A DNA stretch of 64,000 nt, from the NCBI GenBank assembly GCA_021234155.1, contig JAJEKV010000009.1, positions 9,056,546 through 9,120,545 of the forward strand, in the 5' to 3' direction. The stretch's first letter is position 1, and the number at the start of each line of letters is the position of its first letter. Under the pieces are notes generated by a model. It was not told the origin of the DNA. It worked only from the letters and a program-made list of their open reading frames with translations, and did no database searches. This stretch comes from Isoetes taiwanensis. Taxonomy: Eukaryota; Streptophyta; Lycopodiopsida; Isoetales; Isoetaceae. Below are positions 12,291 through 24,398 of this stretch, one piece after another. Both the position numbers and the translations under genes were made by a program.

Positions 12291-15200
12291 TATGTAATTT
12301 TATATAACAGATATTTTGTTGCCTCTGTGAGTTTTCCACTTACAACTATTAGCATGACTATATACTAACTGTTCATACTTTGTAATCACAGGAAGTAATA
12401 TATTTTACTACTTATCTTTTTGAAGAAGAGTCTAATTTTCTGTATACCTGCATAATTTTTTATGCAATTTATCTTGGAAATCAATAAAATTATTCAACTG
12501 TTGGTGGTCAAAATTTACAGCACATAAAATAGCATAAGCAATCTAAGGTCGAATTTTACTACTGTGTAGGAAACAGAAAATAGTCTGTGGAGTTTGTCTT
12601 CCATGAACTTTGCATGGTGTGCTTCAACAGTCTTCCCAATTTGGTTTTTGCCAAAGTGCAGTTTGTTATATAGGTATTCAAATATAGAAGAAGAAGAAAG
12701 GAACACAACCTTCACAAGCATATTGTATTTCATGTAAAGCAAGACAAACTCTACAGGCATATTGTGGTTGCTTGGGTCATTTCTATCATGAGTTCCTATC
12801 TCTGTTACATCATTGTCAGAAACACCTTTACCCCATCGCTTTTATTCTATTTTCTTGTGAGAAGTGCCATCTGCAGATCCTCTTTCTTTTGTTTGAATGT
12901 GAGAAATCATATCACCCCATCCTTTGCCTTGTGATTCATTCGTAGGAATGATGTGTTCCTGGATTTTAACATTGGTTTTTAGCAGCATGTGACTGGTAGG
13001 ATGGCATCTATTTTCCAGATGCCATATGTATTGTATGTGACTTTCTTTGGTGCTGCTTTTTTTTTTATGAAGTAGTTAAGGAACAATTCATTGTTCATCT
13101 ACCTTTGTGTAGTCCACAAGTGCAATGGTGTTGTTGTCGCTGACACTTGCATGCTGCTCGCCTCTGTATTTTTTGCTTTAAGGTTGTAGATGTTAAAGTG
13201 TACAACTATAATTTTGGAATACTCTTTTTTGTTGAAGGTAAAAATATGGCAGTATATAGTTCTTGATGAGACTCAAGTAGTGAATAGTGCATCCGTGAAA
13301 GAAGGATGCCTATAATATTGTTGCAGGAGCGTTAAGAAATGGTTGCCTGTTGCTTTCTTCTATGCTTAAACAGTCATTGCTGACTGCAAAAAAGATCAAT
13401 CTATTTATAATATTTTTTCAAAATACAAAAGATGAACACTTCCCACAAAAGAGGAGCACATGTCTGTTGTTAAGAAACTAGCTAGAGACGATCCTATATA
13501 ACCTTTAAATACTATAACTTATCATAAGCACACTTAGAATTCCCTGTGGTCTCATAACAGTAAGTTTTAGCTTTCATTGACAGAACCATCATTTAAGATG
13601 ATCCATTGGCTGCAGCTACTACCTCAGATTCATTATTTCGTTGTGATACAAAATTTGATGTTGATGGTACAGCTGTTGCTTGTGCTGGCATCCTTCCTTG
13701 TGCTAGGTACTGCACAATCATCCAATATCAGTTTACATACAATTTGTAGGCAGCATAATGAGATTCTGATGCTTACTTCAATTTGATTTCGTGGCTTGAA
13801 CAATAGTACTTTAATTCTTCCATGTGTCCACCCTGCAATTGGGTTGAACAATGCAGCTGGGCCAAAGGATCCATAGGGAAGATATCGGTGAAGCATTGAG
13901 TGAATTGTACTCCCAGGCTGGTCTATGTGCACGTCTTCTAGCAAACTGAACATAAAATCTGGGAAATATCATTCAATTCCTAGTGCACGAAAAATTGCTC
14001 CTGCCTTTCCTTCAATCCATCCACATTTTATGTGTTTTACTTCTTCATCAGGACGATCTCGTATTGCAATGCATAAAAACTTGTTAGTATTAGTTGTTCT
14101 AGCCACTACATCAGCCGAGAGTGGAATGCCCATCCCTGATCCGACACTATTCAAAGTTATCTGCAAAAAAGCATGGATTAGCTTGCAGATGTTAAAAGTG
14201 CATCTTTCCTAATTCTCTAATCCATAAACGAGTTCACTTTCTATTGTTTAATTTGAGAATTTTCTTTGCAAATAACCTTGGAGCAATTGAGCAAGAACAG
14301 TAGAGGAAAGGAAGAAGTCGAACACAGATCAGACGTGCATGCATGAAATGATGCATCCCATTGGTGTTTATAGCATCAGGAAATTCTATAAGCTGTCTAT
14401 CATAAATGCGAAAAGCTACTTTAGCTGGAATTTAAGTGATGATTTGAAGCAGAATGGATACCGTAATTGTATCCGATCTTCCTTTTAATTTGAGCACGCA
14501 ATTCTTAATTTCTGAATTTAATTGTATATGTCAGCATCTAAAGGCATATTCAGTTTTTATATTAGTCTCAAAATATTAGTGGTGTACAATTTGCCAATGG
14601 TAACAAAGTGTTTGAAGAAGCAAAATATTGCCATTATTGGTTCTAACATTAGAAGCTTAATGTTGCATGCATATGGACTCTATATGCCAAGGTGCAACAT
14701 CAATGATATTTTCTTATGCTCATCTCACTTAGCAAAGTCTTGTGTTTTTAATAAACAGTCGCTACCCCCTTGTAGATGCCGCTCTCCCATCATACACGAT
14801 AGGAGAGCAACCCCTTTCCAGAAGTTACGGGGCTATTTTGCCCTGCCCGATCAGTTCTCTAGTTCATTCCCTGTAACGTCTAGGATATCCTACTTAAGAA
14901 TCTTCCCATATGTCAATGTAAGATTAATTGGGCAAGGTTGCACTCAATAGACACTTATATGCACCTTACGAACCTTGCATGCAATGTCTAGGATGTAATG
15001 TTATTTATCCTTATTCCATTAACATATTTGAGTTCAAATATTAAATCATAAAGAAACATAGAAGGAGAAGCAAGATAAGATTGAAAGAAATGGCTAGGGG
15101 GAACGATAATACTTCTTATGTCTAAATAGTGAAGTTATTTTATAGACCTAAGCATTGTTGTTTTGGAAACCTTATCTTAGAAGGTTATCATCATAAACAG

Positions 15201-16976
15201 AGACGTAATCATGTTTGTCTTGAAAACCTTACCCTAAAAGATTATGACCATAAATGTGGGGAAGATTATGGATTGAATGGGAAGGAACCACGGGTAGTTG
15301 CACATGTATGATTGACTATTTCTACCTAATTCTGATTGGCATACAAAGAAATGATAGCAAGATTGCTACTATGGGCATATCCTGCATTCACATATGCCTA
15401 TGGGTCATTATTTAATTTACCACTACATTATTATGATAGTTTCATAATTGAATCTGAACATATATCACTATTAGAAAGCATAAGAAACACATGAAATACT
15501 CGCACGAACTTACGAGACCATGTTCTTCTACTATGGTTCCTCTCAAAATTTATTTTGTTTTAATAATTTGGCCTAGATATCTTCACTGTTTTTTTAAATT
15601 CCCAGAAATTTTCTCCGAGAGTGATAGAACGCACTGTTTTGAGACCAAAAGGCAGCAATGGATATCTTGTGATAATCAAAGGTCGTCATATAGCTTCTCT
15701 TCCTGGGAGTCGCCGCATGAGTAAAACACTAAAAACGACATCCTACATTTTTTATATGAACCCAATGGACCGGGAAATCCATGTCGAGGAGCTTCTTGCC
15801 TTGCGATGCGTTCTCTGTCGTCGATTCAGTCAAATAGACCCTAATATTCCCTTACGATTCTGTCAACGTAGACGCGAAAAGTTCCTTAGATGTTATATAA
15901 GGAATCTGATGAAACCTTTTCATAATTAGTTTTATTGCATCTTGGCTCTAAATGAAATATCCTCTGACCCTAATAACTAGGTTTGTTCTTAGGCCTCCGA
16001 TGTGAAATGTAGGTTTAATAGATGAGAAATTGAAGCACATCTTAATTACATCCATTTGGGACATCTAAGAGGTAAAACGGAGACATAAATCCGTCTATAT
16101 AGTTTGTGCCCTCAAGAAATATTCTGCTTTTGCAGAATCTCGAACGTGTCTTCTAAATCTTTTAAAGCAATCCTAAGGCATTATGGAATGTGAAAGTATA
16201 TAACGCAAGATCTCGGGTTTTAATTCACCTTATACCATCTTAGCTCTTCAAATTCGTGTGTGATCTATTATTTGAAAGGATGCTATTTAATAGGAAAAGG
16301 AAGTTGAAGTCCAATTCAAGAACTAACTACAAAGAAGTCTTGAAGAATTTAATAATTAAGAAATTAATTATGTTATTCGAATTTTTTCTTCCTCATCTTG
16401 CCTCTCTTTCTTGTCCATGACCTTTGTTACTCAGTCGATGATCCTTTTGTCCATCATAACCTATTCCTGCACCACTTGGACATTCTCATGCAAAGTGTCT
16501 ACTTTCTCACATATAAAACAACCTGAAGCACTCGAGCGAATTCCTACCCCTTTATGACTATATGTACTTCTCCCCCATTTTTTTTGGTTCAATTTGAATA
16601 AATCTTATTGTATTGTGGAGCAGCTGCGCCATTTGAAGCAAGATCGGCCAGCTGCGTCAGTCACCAGGCAAAGGAAAATGGGCCGTTTATAGGTAAATGC
16701 CGCGGTGAAGCTGCGCCATTTAAAGGCAAATGGCGCAACAGCGTCATTTCGCAAATGGAGCAACACGAGCGACACTAGCAGATATGAGTAATATGAGTAT
16801 ACATGCATCTGTAGGGAACAACTAGACCAACACATTACATTGTTCTAATGGATGAGATTGATCTCAGCGTTGATGAACTACAACATTTGATAAATTATCT
16901 CAACTACATGTATGTATGAGATTATCTCTCAAGTATCTGTCAAGGGGAAAAAAAGAAATAAAAGAAAAGAATAAGG
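12099..16976 (+). repeat. Long direct repeat, copy B, broken by the retroelement
   Basis: Copy B matches 1-4873 over its whole length and begins inside the second B3 domain. It ends exactly where the T-run and the big retroelement begin: the copy A word AATAAAGGTTTTATTATTGGG is interrupted after GGTTTT. Open frames such as 13925-14212 and 14522-14950 match those of copy A and have no recognised function. A candidate exon frame (HREDIGEALSELYSQAGLC, about 13880-13940) lies after an AG and is shared by both copies, so a decayed gene of unknown family may be present. Confidence 0.9.
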
Positions 16977-16977
16977 T

Positions 16978-17002
<25 letters not shown>
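16977..17002 (+). repeat. T26 homopolymer at the retroelement's left edge
   Basis: There are twenty-six T bases here. In copy A the same place has only four T bases, so the run expanded at, or was brought by, the insertion. The right-hand direct repeat is preceded by seven T bases (38495-38501). Confidence 0.85.
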
Positions 17003-17010
<8 letters not shown>

Positions 17011-17449
17011 CTAACTACATATGTCCATTTAGGCTTTATTACCAGTATCTCATGATGATAGGACTTAACTATACCTATACTTGGTTTTCCCTTTGTATAG
17101 GACCTTTGAGTGATTATTTTAGGGGTATAAATTCAATATGTATGCCTAATATCTTTTATTTCTTCTATTTTCCATTTTATTCCACTTTCCCCTTCGACAT
17201 TCCAGTTAAACGCATTTTAGGGTTGGCTCCTTCTCCCTCACGGCTCTACTGTGCTCACGATGGCGGCTGATGTACGTCTAACTGAATGGCACTTGCTTAC
17301 CCATGTGCAACAAACTGGATGTGCTATTTTTCCGATTTTCCCGACTAAGAATTTACGTCAGATATCCTCTCTTTAAATTTGTGTCTTCATTCTGCTTCGT
17401 GGGTTCACCATTCTCGGCTTTGGCGGGCAAGCCATGCTCTGATAAGTTG

Positions 17450-17806
17450 ATGGGTAGAAGGAAAGGAGGCTTTAATAAGGCAACTCTGATCAAAATGCAG
17501 GAAGAGAAATTGAAAGCAGATAAAAGAAGGAAGATCTTTGATTATCACAGGCTTGCCAAGTTGCCTGGATCAGCAAAAAACCCCATTAATCTTGAAGGGG
17601 AAGCTAGTTCTACTCATGGTGCAGCTCAAATTCCCATTTCAGTTGCTTGCACTCCTGAGATCCCTGAGTTGTCTGCCCCAGCAGATCCTATTGCTCCAAA
17701 TGCTCCCAGTGCTCCAGCTGTTGGTGTTCCCACGATTGATTTGTCTTCACAAGTTACCCCTAACGTTCTACCTGCTGGAGTCCCTCTAGACGTTTCTGCA
17801 AATAAG
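17450..17806 (+). CDS. Retroelement 5' exon: basic then proline/alanine-rich N terminus
   Basis: The frame begins with a basic stretch (MGRRKGGFNKATLIKMQEEK, then KADKRRKIFDYHR) and passes into a Pro/Ala-rich segment (APADPIAPNAPSAPAVGVP). It ends SANK at a GT donor (17807). The AG acceptor at 22816 restores the same frame into KKLPKKQTDP. An upstream ATG near 17259 (MAADVRLTEW) is in frame in the right-hand repeat copy but broken here near a CTG site, so the true start is uncertain. The basic, low-complexity composition suits an RNA- or DNA-binding N terminus; that is inference. Confidence 0.6.
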
Positions 17807-19049
17807 GTCTAGATTGATTTTATTTTGTTCTTTCTTATTCCCTTAATCCCAAATTCTCCTCCAGTTTCTATCCTTTACCTCATTGTTTCGAATTTTCTTG
17901 GATCTTTATGGTAGATTTGTTATTCACACCTTTACCCTTTTACTGCTTTCACCATTAATCTCCATGACCTCCATTAATCTCCATTATGTTCCCTAAGTTC
18001 TTCCTGTCTTCTTCTTAATATTTTTAGATATCTGAATCCTTTACTATGGCTTATTCTTTCATAACCTTCCTTCTATTAGTTTGCTTATGTATTGTAGCTT
18101 GATTAATGTGTATTAACTTACAGGTCTGATCCAACTGTTCTGTTATGTAGTACAGTAGCATCTCCCTAACTTATTGATCCATTGTTCCATCTTATCTCTT
18201 TTGTAGGTCCAGGGTACCTTCTGATCTGGTTTATAGGTTCATTATTCATGTCCTCTCTGCCCATTGCTCTTACTGTAGTACTCTGTTTCCTTTCATTAGC
18301 CCTTTGGTTTCCTGTAGTTTATTTTCAGTAATATTCCGCTTTGAACTCGTTTTCTGCTGTGTGTTCTGCTCCATTATCTTTACTTAGTTATCTTTTCCCT
18401 TTATTACCATGTTTTTAGTAGCATGTATTTTTCTTTCTCGTAGATTCATTCCTCTAATATGTAGCATAATAACAGGGGGTTTCCCTTGTATTTTTGTACC
18501 TTTTTCCCTATGGTTTTTATATGATTATTTGTCGTATTTCATGGGACATACTAATGCGTATATCTAGAGTGCGCATACGCTCTAATAAATTTTCATCACA
18601 TTTTTCAATGGTTAACCCCTTGAACATGCAATATTTTGATATTTTAGGGTTATTATGCTTACATGCAAGGATCGAGGACCATGAGGTTAGGGTTTTCTGT
18701 TGCTATCAGCGAAGAAGCGGCCGCAATCCAGAAGCAGCAGTTCTTCTTTACAGGCACAATCTGACCAGTGCCATATCCAATCTTCTATTTGCAAGAATCA
18801 TCCCTAACTCCAGGGGAAGAAAGGCAGCTATTACATAGTGCACCACTATCTGGTCAAGCAGTTGATAGGTTGCAAATGCTTTTACAGGCCAAAAGAGATC
18901 CAGGACCTCTTTCTGCTAGTGTGGCGAATCAAGATGTTCATCAATTTCTAAAGGGATCATCAATCGGGCAAGGACTGGCACTCTCATCATCGTCGTCAGA
19001 AACGGGATAGTTTCTTCTTCATTCGGCTTCCATAGTCTGGCGAATCCTT

Positions 19050-19196
19050 CAATGCTCTAATTTTTGGTCCATGTGCTTACTGAGTTTGATGAAGGAAAAC
19101 GGAGTTGCAGAAGACGTCTAGAAGGACACAATCAAAGGAGGAGGAAGCCTCCCCAAGAAGCATTCCCTGGTGTTGGAAGTTGTTCCTTATTTTCAG
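19050..19196 (+). pseudogene. SBP-box (SPL) gene fragment
   Basis: The frame reads [20 protein letters not shown] followed by [11 protein letters not shown] and ends at a GTTAGT donor (19197). [22 protein letters not shown] is the hallmark C-terminal part of the plant SBP DNA-binding domain, including its nuclear-localisation Arg/Lys cluster. Just upstream, QCSNF corresponds to the usual QCSRFH, but a few extra bases break the frame there. The rest of the zinc-binding domain is absent. SBP proteins are plant transcription factors; this piece cannot encode one. The exon after the donor belongs to a different gene, so the insert is chimeric. Confidence 0.8.
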
Positions 19197-19284
19197 GTTA
19201 GTATAATCTAGATTGTGTTTCTTTCAGTTTGCTTAATCCAAGTTAACAAACCAGATATGAGCTTCTTGGTAACAGAAGACCAGA

Positions 19285-19702
19285 GAGGAGCTCATATTTT
19301 GGGTGATGGATCATGCTTCATCCCAACTCACAGAGGAAATTCACCAGTCTAACGTGCTCCAGTAATTGAAGGATGTTCTTGGACGAGTGGCCAGCCATTA
19401 TTATCTGCAATATACTAGTGTGGAAACATACAACGAGATGCTAAAACAGCATATGAGTGATAGCGAGGTAAGTATTCTGCTTAAATCACATCCTTTCAAT
19501 GCTTGAACTGGGGTATGTTATTTATGTCATCTTTCTGTTTTAACAGTTGTTCAAGCTAATTTCCCACTCCTCCGAGTTTGAGAATATAATTGTGAGGGAA
19601 GAGGAGCAGCAGGAGCTTTCGAACCTATTGCATGGTGTCTGTCCACTTGAGATTTCTAGCAGTCCGGAAGATAAATACACTAAAATTAACATCCTTATTC
19701 AA
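19285..19702 (+). pseudogene. ASCC3/Brr2-type DExH helicase gene fragment (Sec63-domain region)
   Basis: Two exons are visible. The first contains LGRVASHYYLQYTSVETYNE and MLKQHMSDSE and ends at GTAAGT (19469). The second starts after AG 19546 with LFKLISHSSEFENIIVREEE and continues PLEISSSPEDKYTKINILIQ to a GTATGC donor (19703). This matches the first Sec63/MER3-like module of activating signal cointegrator 3 and Brr2-type helicases, where RIASHFYIxYxSVETYNE and SSEFExIxVREEE are conserved. A stop interrupts exon 1 upstream (VLQ-stop-LKDVLGR). Only a small part of a roughly 2000-residue protein is present, so it is non-functional. Confidence 0.8.
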
Positions 19703-21021
19703 GTATGCATCAAGTTGCTTAAATGGTGTTAGCTGTTCTAGGGGAGAAATATCATTTCATATAAAAAGGTCATCCGCTAAGTTCACGTTATTTTGCTGCG
19801 TTCATTCTTTTTGTATTTTATCTCGTGCAGAAAAGCCTTAATGTATTATAACTGCATCTGTTGCTTGGAAATTCAAAGTGTATCTAAAGAGAGGACTAGA
19901 GACTGATGTATGTGGGCACCTAAGACAGATATTCATATGGACGTGTACATGAAGTGAACATACTCAATGACATGTACGGAAGGTGGCGTTACTCTGTCAC
20001 CTATGACGGGTGTACTGTTGCTGACCTGTCTCATATTATGCTTCAGTTTTGTTATTCCTTTGTTTGTTTGTTTGTTCAGCAGCAAGGATGGCCCAGATTT
20101 TTCTATGATTTAGCAGGTTTTTTGATGACGAAGTATTAAAAGAGAGCAAATTCATGCCCAAAATGGGCTAGCCAAAATGTGGTAGTGAGTTCAGCAAAGG
20201 ACCTGCTTGAGCTTGCTCGACCATGATGTTTATAGGTCTGTACCTTATGAATTCTGGGCAGGCAATTATGAGAGCAGGTCACGTTCTCATTAGGGCTGCT
20301 ACACTCTCTTGATCAAAAGACTTCATATGAACGTGTGTGTGGAGGAAAGCCTTATATCTCCCATTTTTGAGCCATAAGATGTTTTCATTGAGGAGTATAG
20401 TTTGATGAATATGCTATTTGAAATTAGTGTGGGGAAGCTTTGAGCAACCAGACATGACTACGTAGAATATGGAATTTAAAGCTGCAGAACTATGATTCAT
20501 AGCTATACCTCCACATTGGCATTGTGGTGTACATAGTTTATATGCATATTAAAGATATATGTTGTCAGGTAACTGAATTTTAACCTGCATGTTTTAAGAT
20601 ATTTTTTTTCTTTAGATGTGTGCTCGCAATTCTTGGAGTGTGTAATCCTACTATAAATATCTAGCATAATAACAAGGGTGTCCCTGTTTTTATGCTAGAA
20701 ATTCCCATTTGATCCCATCAAAACCCCTTATGCTAGTTTGTGTACACGTTTTCGTTTGCATTGTTTTTATGATTTTTATATTCTGTAGGCCCTAAACTTT
20801 TTGTTTGTTCTTCACAGATCTCACAAACATATAACAATATATAACAATATACAATGATTATATGACTTTCTTTTTTGTTTAGATGCTAGATATTCACTAA
20901 GGGAGTTTGGACTGTTGTATACGTTGCTTGTTTGTTTATTTGGTTTTGTTTTCTTTTGTTAGGGCCCGAAGGGCCAAAATTTTTTTTTATTTTAACTACC
21001 AACACATAACTACCATTAATA

Positions 21022-21420
21022 TTAATTAATACAAACCATTGCATTCCACACTTAAAAATAAAATCCCCCCTTAAACCCCCTTTGGTTTGGGTGCATATTC
21101 ACACGGGGGGTGACGTAGGGCGGCGAGAGCCCCTAAAATTATGTTATACATGTACAAAATCAACACCATAAAGTACATTGTTTCAAATCTTATATTATTT
21201 TACAAACTATGTTATACAGTATACCAAAACTTGTACAGGCATACCCCACAAACGAGGATCTCTATGTACGGTCTAGATCGAGGAATAAAAGGCATATATG
21301 CTCATCCAACAGCTCTCGATGCCCGGAGTCACCCCCCGTGTGAATATGCACCCAAACCAAAGGGGGTTTAAGGGGGGATTTTATTTTTAAGTGTGGAATG
21401 CAATGGTTTGTATTAATTAA
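21022..21420. repeat. Foldback element: 93-bp perfect inverted repeat, 213-bp loop
   Basis: 21022-21114 (TTAATTAATACAAACCATTG ... GGGGGGTGAC) is the reverse complement of 21328-21420. The loop edges (GGCGGCGAGAGC and GCTCTCGATGCC) pair partly. A further GGGGGGTTTAAGGGGG follows at 21421-21435. It resembles a hairpin MITE. It marks the right end of the 3-kb insert. Confidence 0.9.
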
Positions 21421-22816
21421 GGGGGGTTTAAGGGGGTTCATTATTCTCATTATGTTTCCTGTCTAACTTTAACCCTTTAATTCTGCATGTTTTATACAGT
21501 TCAGCCTTCATAATTTAATCTAGGTTAATTTGCTTTCTAAGTATTGCTGGTTTTTATTCAAAGCTTTGCTGATCCACTGCATTTTTTAATGCGTATCATG
21601 TTTACATATTTACATAGTTGTTTATGGTGAAGGGCGATTAGCCGGATAAGTTCATAGTTTACCTGTCGCCAAATACATGACAACCATGTCTAATGCTTGT
21701 TTGTGTATTGTTTGGTGCAGGTAACCGAGCTTATCCTTCCATATGATGCTATGTGGTTGAATGCTTTGCTGCAAATGGACTCAGATTTCTTAAAATGACT
21801 TTTGGTGATATCTGCAAACTTATATTCTGTTATTATGCAGCAAAAACTTCTGTTGCCTAATGCAGATTCATATATTTTCATTTGTGCTGTCATAAACTCA
21901 TGTTTTGGATCTTATGTTCTAAGTTGTGCTTCCTTTTGATACAAACATCTATGTTTCCTTATGATCTATCTTACGTTTTGCCTTCTTCTGTTTTATCTTC
22001 TCTATTTTCCCCTTGTTTAGTAGAATTGTTTACTTTTTTCTTTAAATATGGCTTATATCCAAAAGGTTTATTCTCCCTGTTAGATTTTCGTTTATCCTTC
22101 TTTCATTCTTTTATGTCATTGTTTTATTCTCATGCCATAGGTTTGTTTTATTGCCCTGCTTGTCTTTATTCTGCTATGTCTCTAATTTTAAATATCTTGG
22201 CTTAACTATCTTGGGTCTTCTATTAATTTTGCTATATCATTTATTATGGTCCTTTCATGTTTGAATATTTGTTTGCCTTTTTCCATTACATTGATATTAT
22301 TTGTGTCTATACTCTCTATTGTTAAGATGTTTCTATCTTTTACTTGTTGCCCGTCTTCTCTTTGATTTATGTTTTCTTGTTTTCTCAAATATACTTCTAG
22401 CCTAGTGTGTTGCTAAATAGTTTTTTATCTTCAAATGGTTTTCAGTTAATGATATCTTAATGAGTCTCCTGATGTCTACTATTTTTAAATAGTTTGGTTT
22501 TTTTTCTTATTTCTTCTCTAATGTATTTCTGTAAAGAACTAGTATGCTTTGTATTAAACAGTGTCTTAGTATTTTATCTTGTTAATGATCTTCATGATTT
22601 ACTTGTCCTCTCAAATCAAGGCTTGGTCTAGGCTTACACCTAGTCTTTTCCAAGGCTGCATGTGTATGGTCTTTGAGTTCCAAAAAGTTGGTCTCTAAGG
22701 CTTAGGGCTGTCTTGACAGTCTGGGGGGTTTTTTAATGTTATCTCAGTTTTTGGGTTTAACCCAAAACCTTGGTTTGGGATTAGGTGTTTCTAACTCCTT
22801 GCTTCTATTTTTTCAG

Positions 22817-24398
22817 AAAAAGTTACCTAAAAAACAGACTGACCCTGAGGCTGATATCAACTCCATCTGGATAAAGGAACTAATATCTCTCAATTATGAT
22901 AAATGTGAGATCTCAAGCCCAAACTTTGCAGTTCAGACTCTGATTGCTTGCATAAGGAGTAAGGAAGTACATGAGTACATTGTCTTAAAGGAGAACAGTC
23001 TACCAGATAAGAACAAATCCCCGGTTAGTTATCTCGGTTTCAATGGCTGGTTTGGAATATTTGTCAAGATGAAGAAAGCAAATTTTAAATTGGAGGTTTG
23101 TAAAACCCTGATCTCAACAGTCTATAATGATATGGAGAACCTTCTTTATGCTAGAACGTGTCTCGAGGATGACCTTGGTAAGAAGTTTCTCATTGGTTTA
23201 ACTCACCTAGAAGATGTTCATCAAATGAAGTCTTCCCTTCAAGTGGATGTGGAAGATAATGCTGATTCTACTGATTTTATGAATGATGATGTCAAGAACT
23301 TCTGAAAATGATTTAACAGATGAAGATCTATTTGGCTTTGATGACATTAAATCTGATGATCCAGAAAAGGAGGAAGACGTCGATGAAGTCCCTACTCTAA
23401 CACTTCAAAATTCTACAAGATTCCCTATCATTCCAGAACAGAATGTGGAATGTGATGCTGCTGCTTGGGGCCACGCCATATGGATGAGTCAGAATTTTGG
23501 AGCTCTTGCTCCCATCAATGTTGAGACATGGAAAGCTCTGACAGGTATTGTAGATGATGAAATTAGGGTTGGTACAATAAAGGCCATTAAGCTTGAGAAA
23601 TACTTCACAAAAAAGGAAATTCCACTTCCATTTCCTATTTCTTTCTTTCACCAAGTTTGCATCAAAGGCCCTAGTTCGGGTATACATGTTAGTCAGAAAG
23701 GCAATATGGCTTTCTCAGACGATAAGAGAGATGGGTTTTTTCTGAAAAAAATATGGAGGACTCACTGTCCTTTCCTCACATGTGGCTGTACCAAAAAAAG
23801 TAGCAGGAGTGACAGAAATGATGAGTGTAACAACAGCATTATCTGGCTAGACCATGCAATATGGTTTCTTTTGAACAATTTGGAGACGGCATTCCCTGAT
23901 TCTACTCCTACTGCTAAAATGGTTTGTCTCACTAAACTGCTCCATAATGTTCTTAAACCTGCAGTGCTGGCATACCTTTCTTATCTTGAGGTAAGAAGGG
24001 TTATGGTGGATATGACTCTATATTATGCAGCTAACCCTGACAGTGATCTCAAAAAAGCATTTGGGGGAAGTAAACTTGCTGATATTGCAGAAAAGACATT
24101 AAGGCCAATTTCCTTCAGGCATAGTCAGACACAAAAAAACAGGAGCTCCCCAGCTACTAGACAAGGCAGCAGTTCCAATAATTTTTCGGCTAATTTGTTC
24201 TCTCCCAAGAAACCACCACGTGTCACTATTGATCCAAAAACAGCTGCTGGTAATAACATGAAAGTTGGTGGAAAGAATAAAATGCTGACTGTTGAAGCTT
24301 CCCCTGATGAAGAGTATTCTGTTACAAAAGGAGGGAACATTACGGTTTCACTTGAAGACAACATTCCACAAGAAGCTGATGCATGAACAAGTCTCCAG
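22817..24398 (+). CDS. Retroelement second exon: large protein of unknown function
   Basis: After the acceptor the frame runs to 23305 and continues in another frame from about 23283 to 24386; the overlap suggests one extra base near 23297, beside a CTG. The protein has WIKELISLNYDKCEIS, then an acidic stretch (NDLTDEDLFGFDD), a central region (AAAWGHAIWMSQNFG, CPFLTCGCTKK, IIWLDHAIWFLLNNLE) and a Ser/Lys-rich tail. I recognise no family. The repeated -W-HAIW- and the clustered CGC cysteines are the notable features. A GT at 24399 after CTCCAG is a candidate donor for a 317-bp intron ending TTTTTTTAG at 24715. It lies upstream of the RT exon in the same sense, which suggests one long spliced product or an ORF1-type protein. 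Confidence 0.5.

Larger units (their letters stand above)
18457..21435 (+). mobile_element. 3-kb chimeric insert carrying host gene fragments
   Basis: This block is absent from the right-hand repeat, where ATTCCTCTA is followed almost directly by GTTCATTATTCTC. It holds, in order: an open frame 18768-19010 of unknown origin, an SBP-box exon fragment, two exons of an ASCC3/Brr2-type helicase, an unidentified exon-like frame near 19954-20139, and a 399-bp foldback at its right end. The fragments keep splice sites, so they were taken up as genomic DNA. I see no Helitron CTRR end, no Mutator-like long terminal repeats and no clear target duplication. A 3-kb deletion from the right-hand repeat is the alternative. 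Confidence 0.7.
17003..22714 (+). repeat. Left direct repeat of the retroelement (with 3-kb insert)
   Basis: From ATATAAAACTAACTACATATG to AGGGCTGTCTT this is nearly identical to 38502-41231, except for the extra 18457-21435. The few other differences cluster at CTG/CAG sites (for example near 17331, 17343, 17357 and 17565). The near-identity suggests recent duplication. It carries the first coding exon and most of the first intron, so it is not a simple LTR. The ends are not TG and CA. Confidence 0.85.
17807..22816 (+). other. First intron of the retroelement gene (enlarged by an insert)
   Basis: The intron starts GTCTAG after AATAAG and ends TTTTTTCAG before the next open frame; both ends keep the coding frame in phase 0. 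Its length is 5.0 kb here but would be about 2.0 kb without the insert at 18457-21435. It is T-rich on the plus strand, as plant introns are. The open frame 21882-22205 is a by-product of this T-richness and is not called. Confidence 0.55.

Noticed and set aside
17100-17230. Telomere repeats (TTTAGGG) near the element, as expected for endonuclease-deficient Penelope-like elements
   Set aside because: Only isolated TTTAGGG words occur (for example near 17213 and 38703). There is no array.
18457-21435. The insert as a Helitron
   Set aside because: There is no TC start, no hairpin plus CTRR end and no A/T insertion site at the junctions, although the mix of gene fragments is Helitron-like.
21882-22205. 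A 107-codon open frame with hydrophobic protein
   Set aside because: It lies in the T-rich intron of the retroelement and is identical in the right repeat. Phe/Leu/Ser-rich frames are expected from T-rich DNA.
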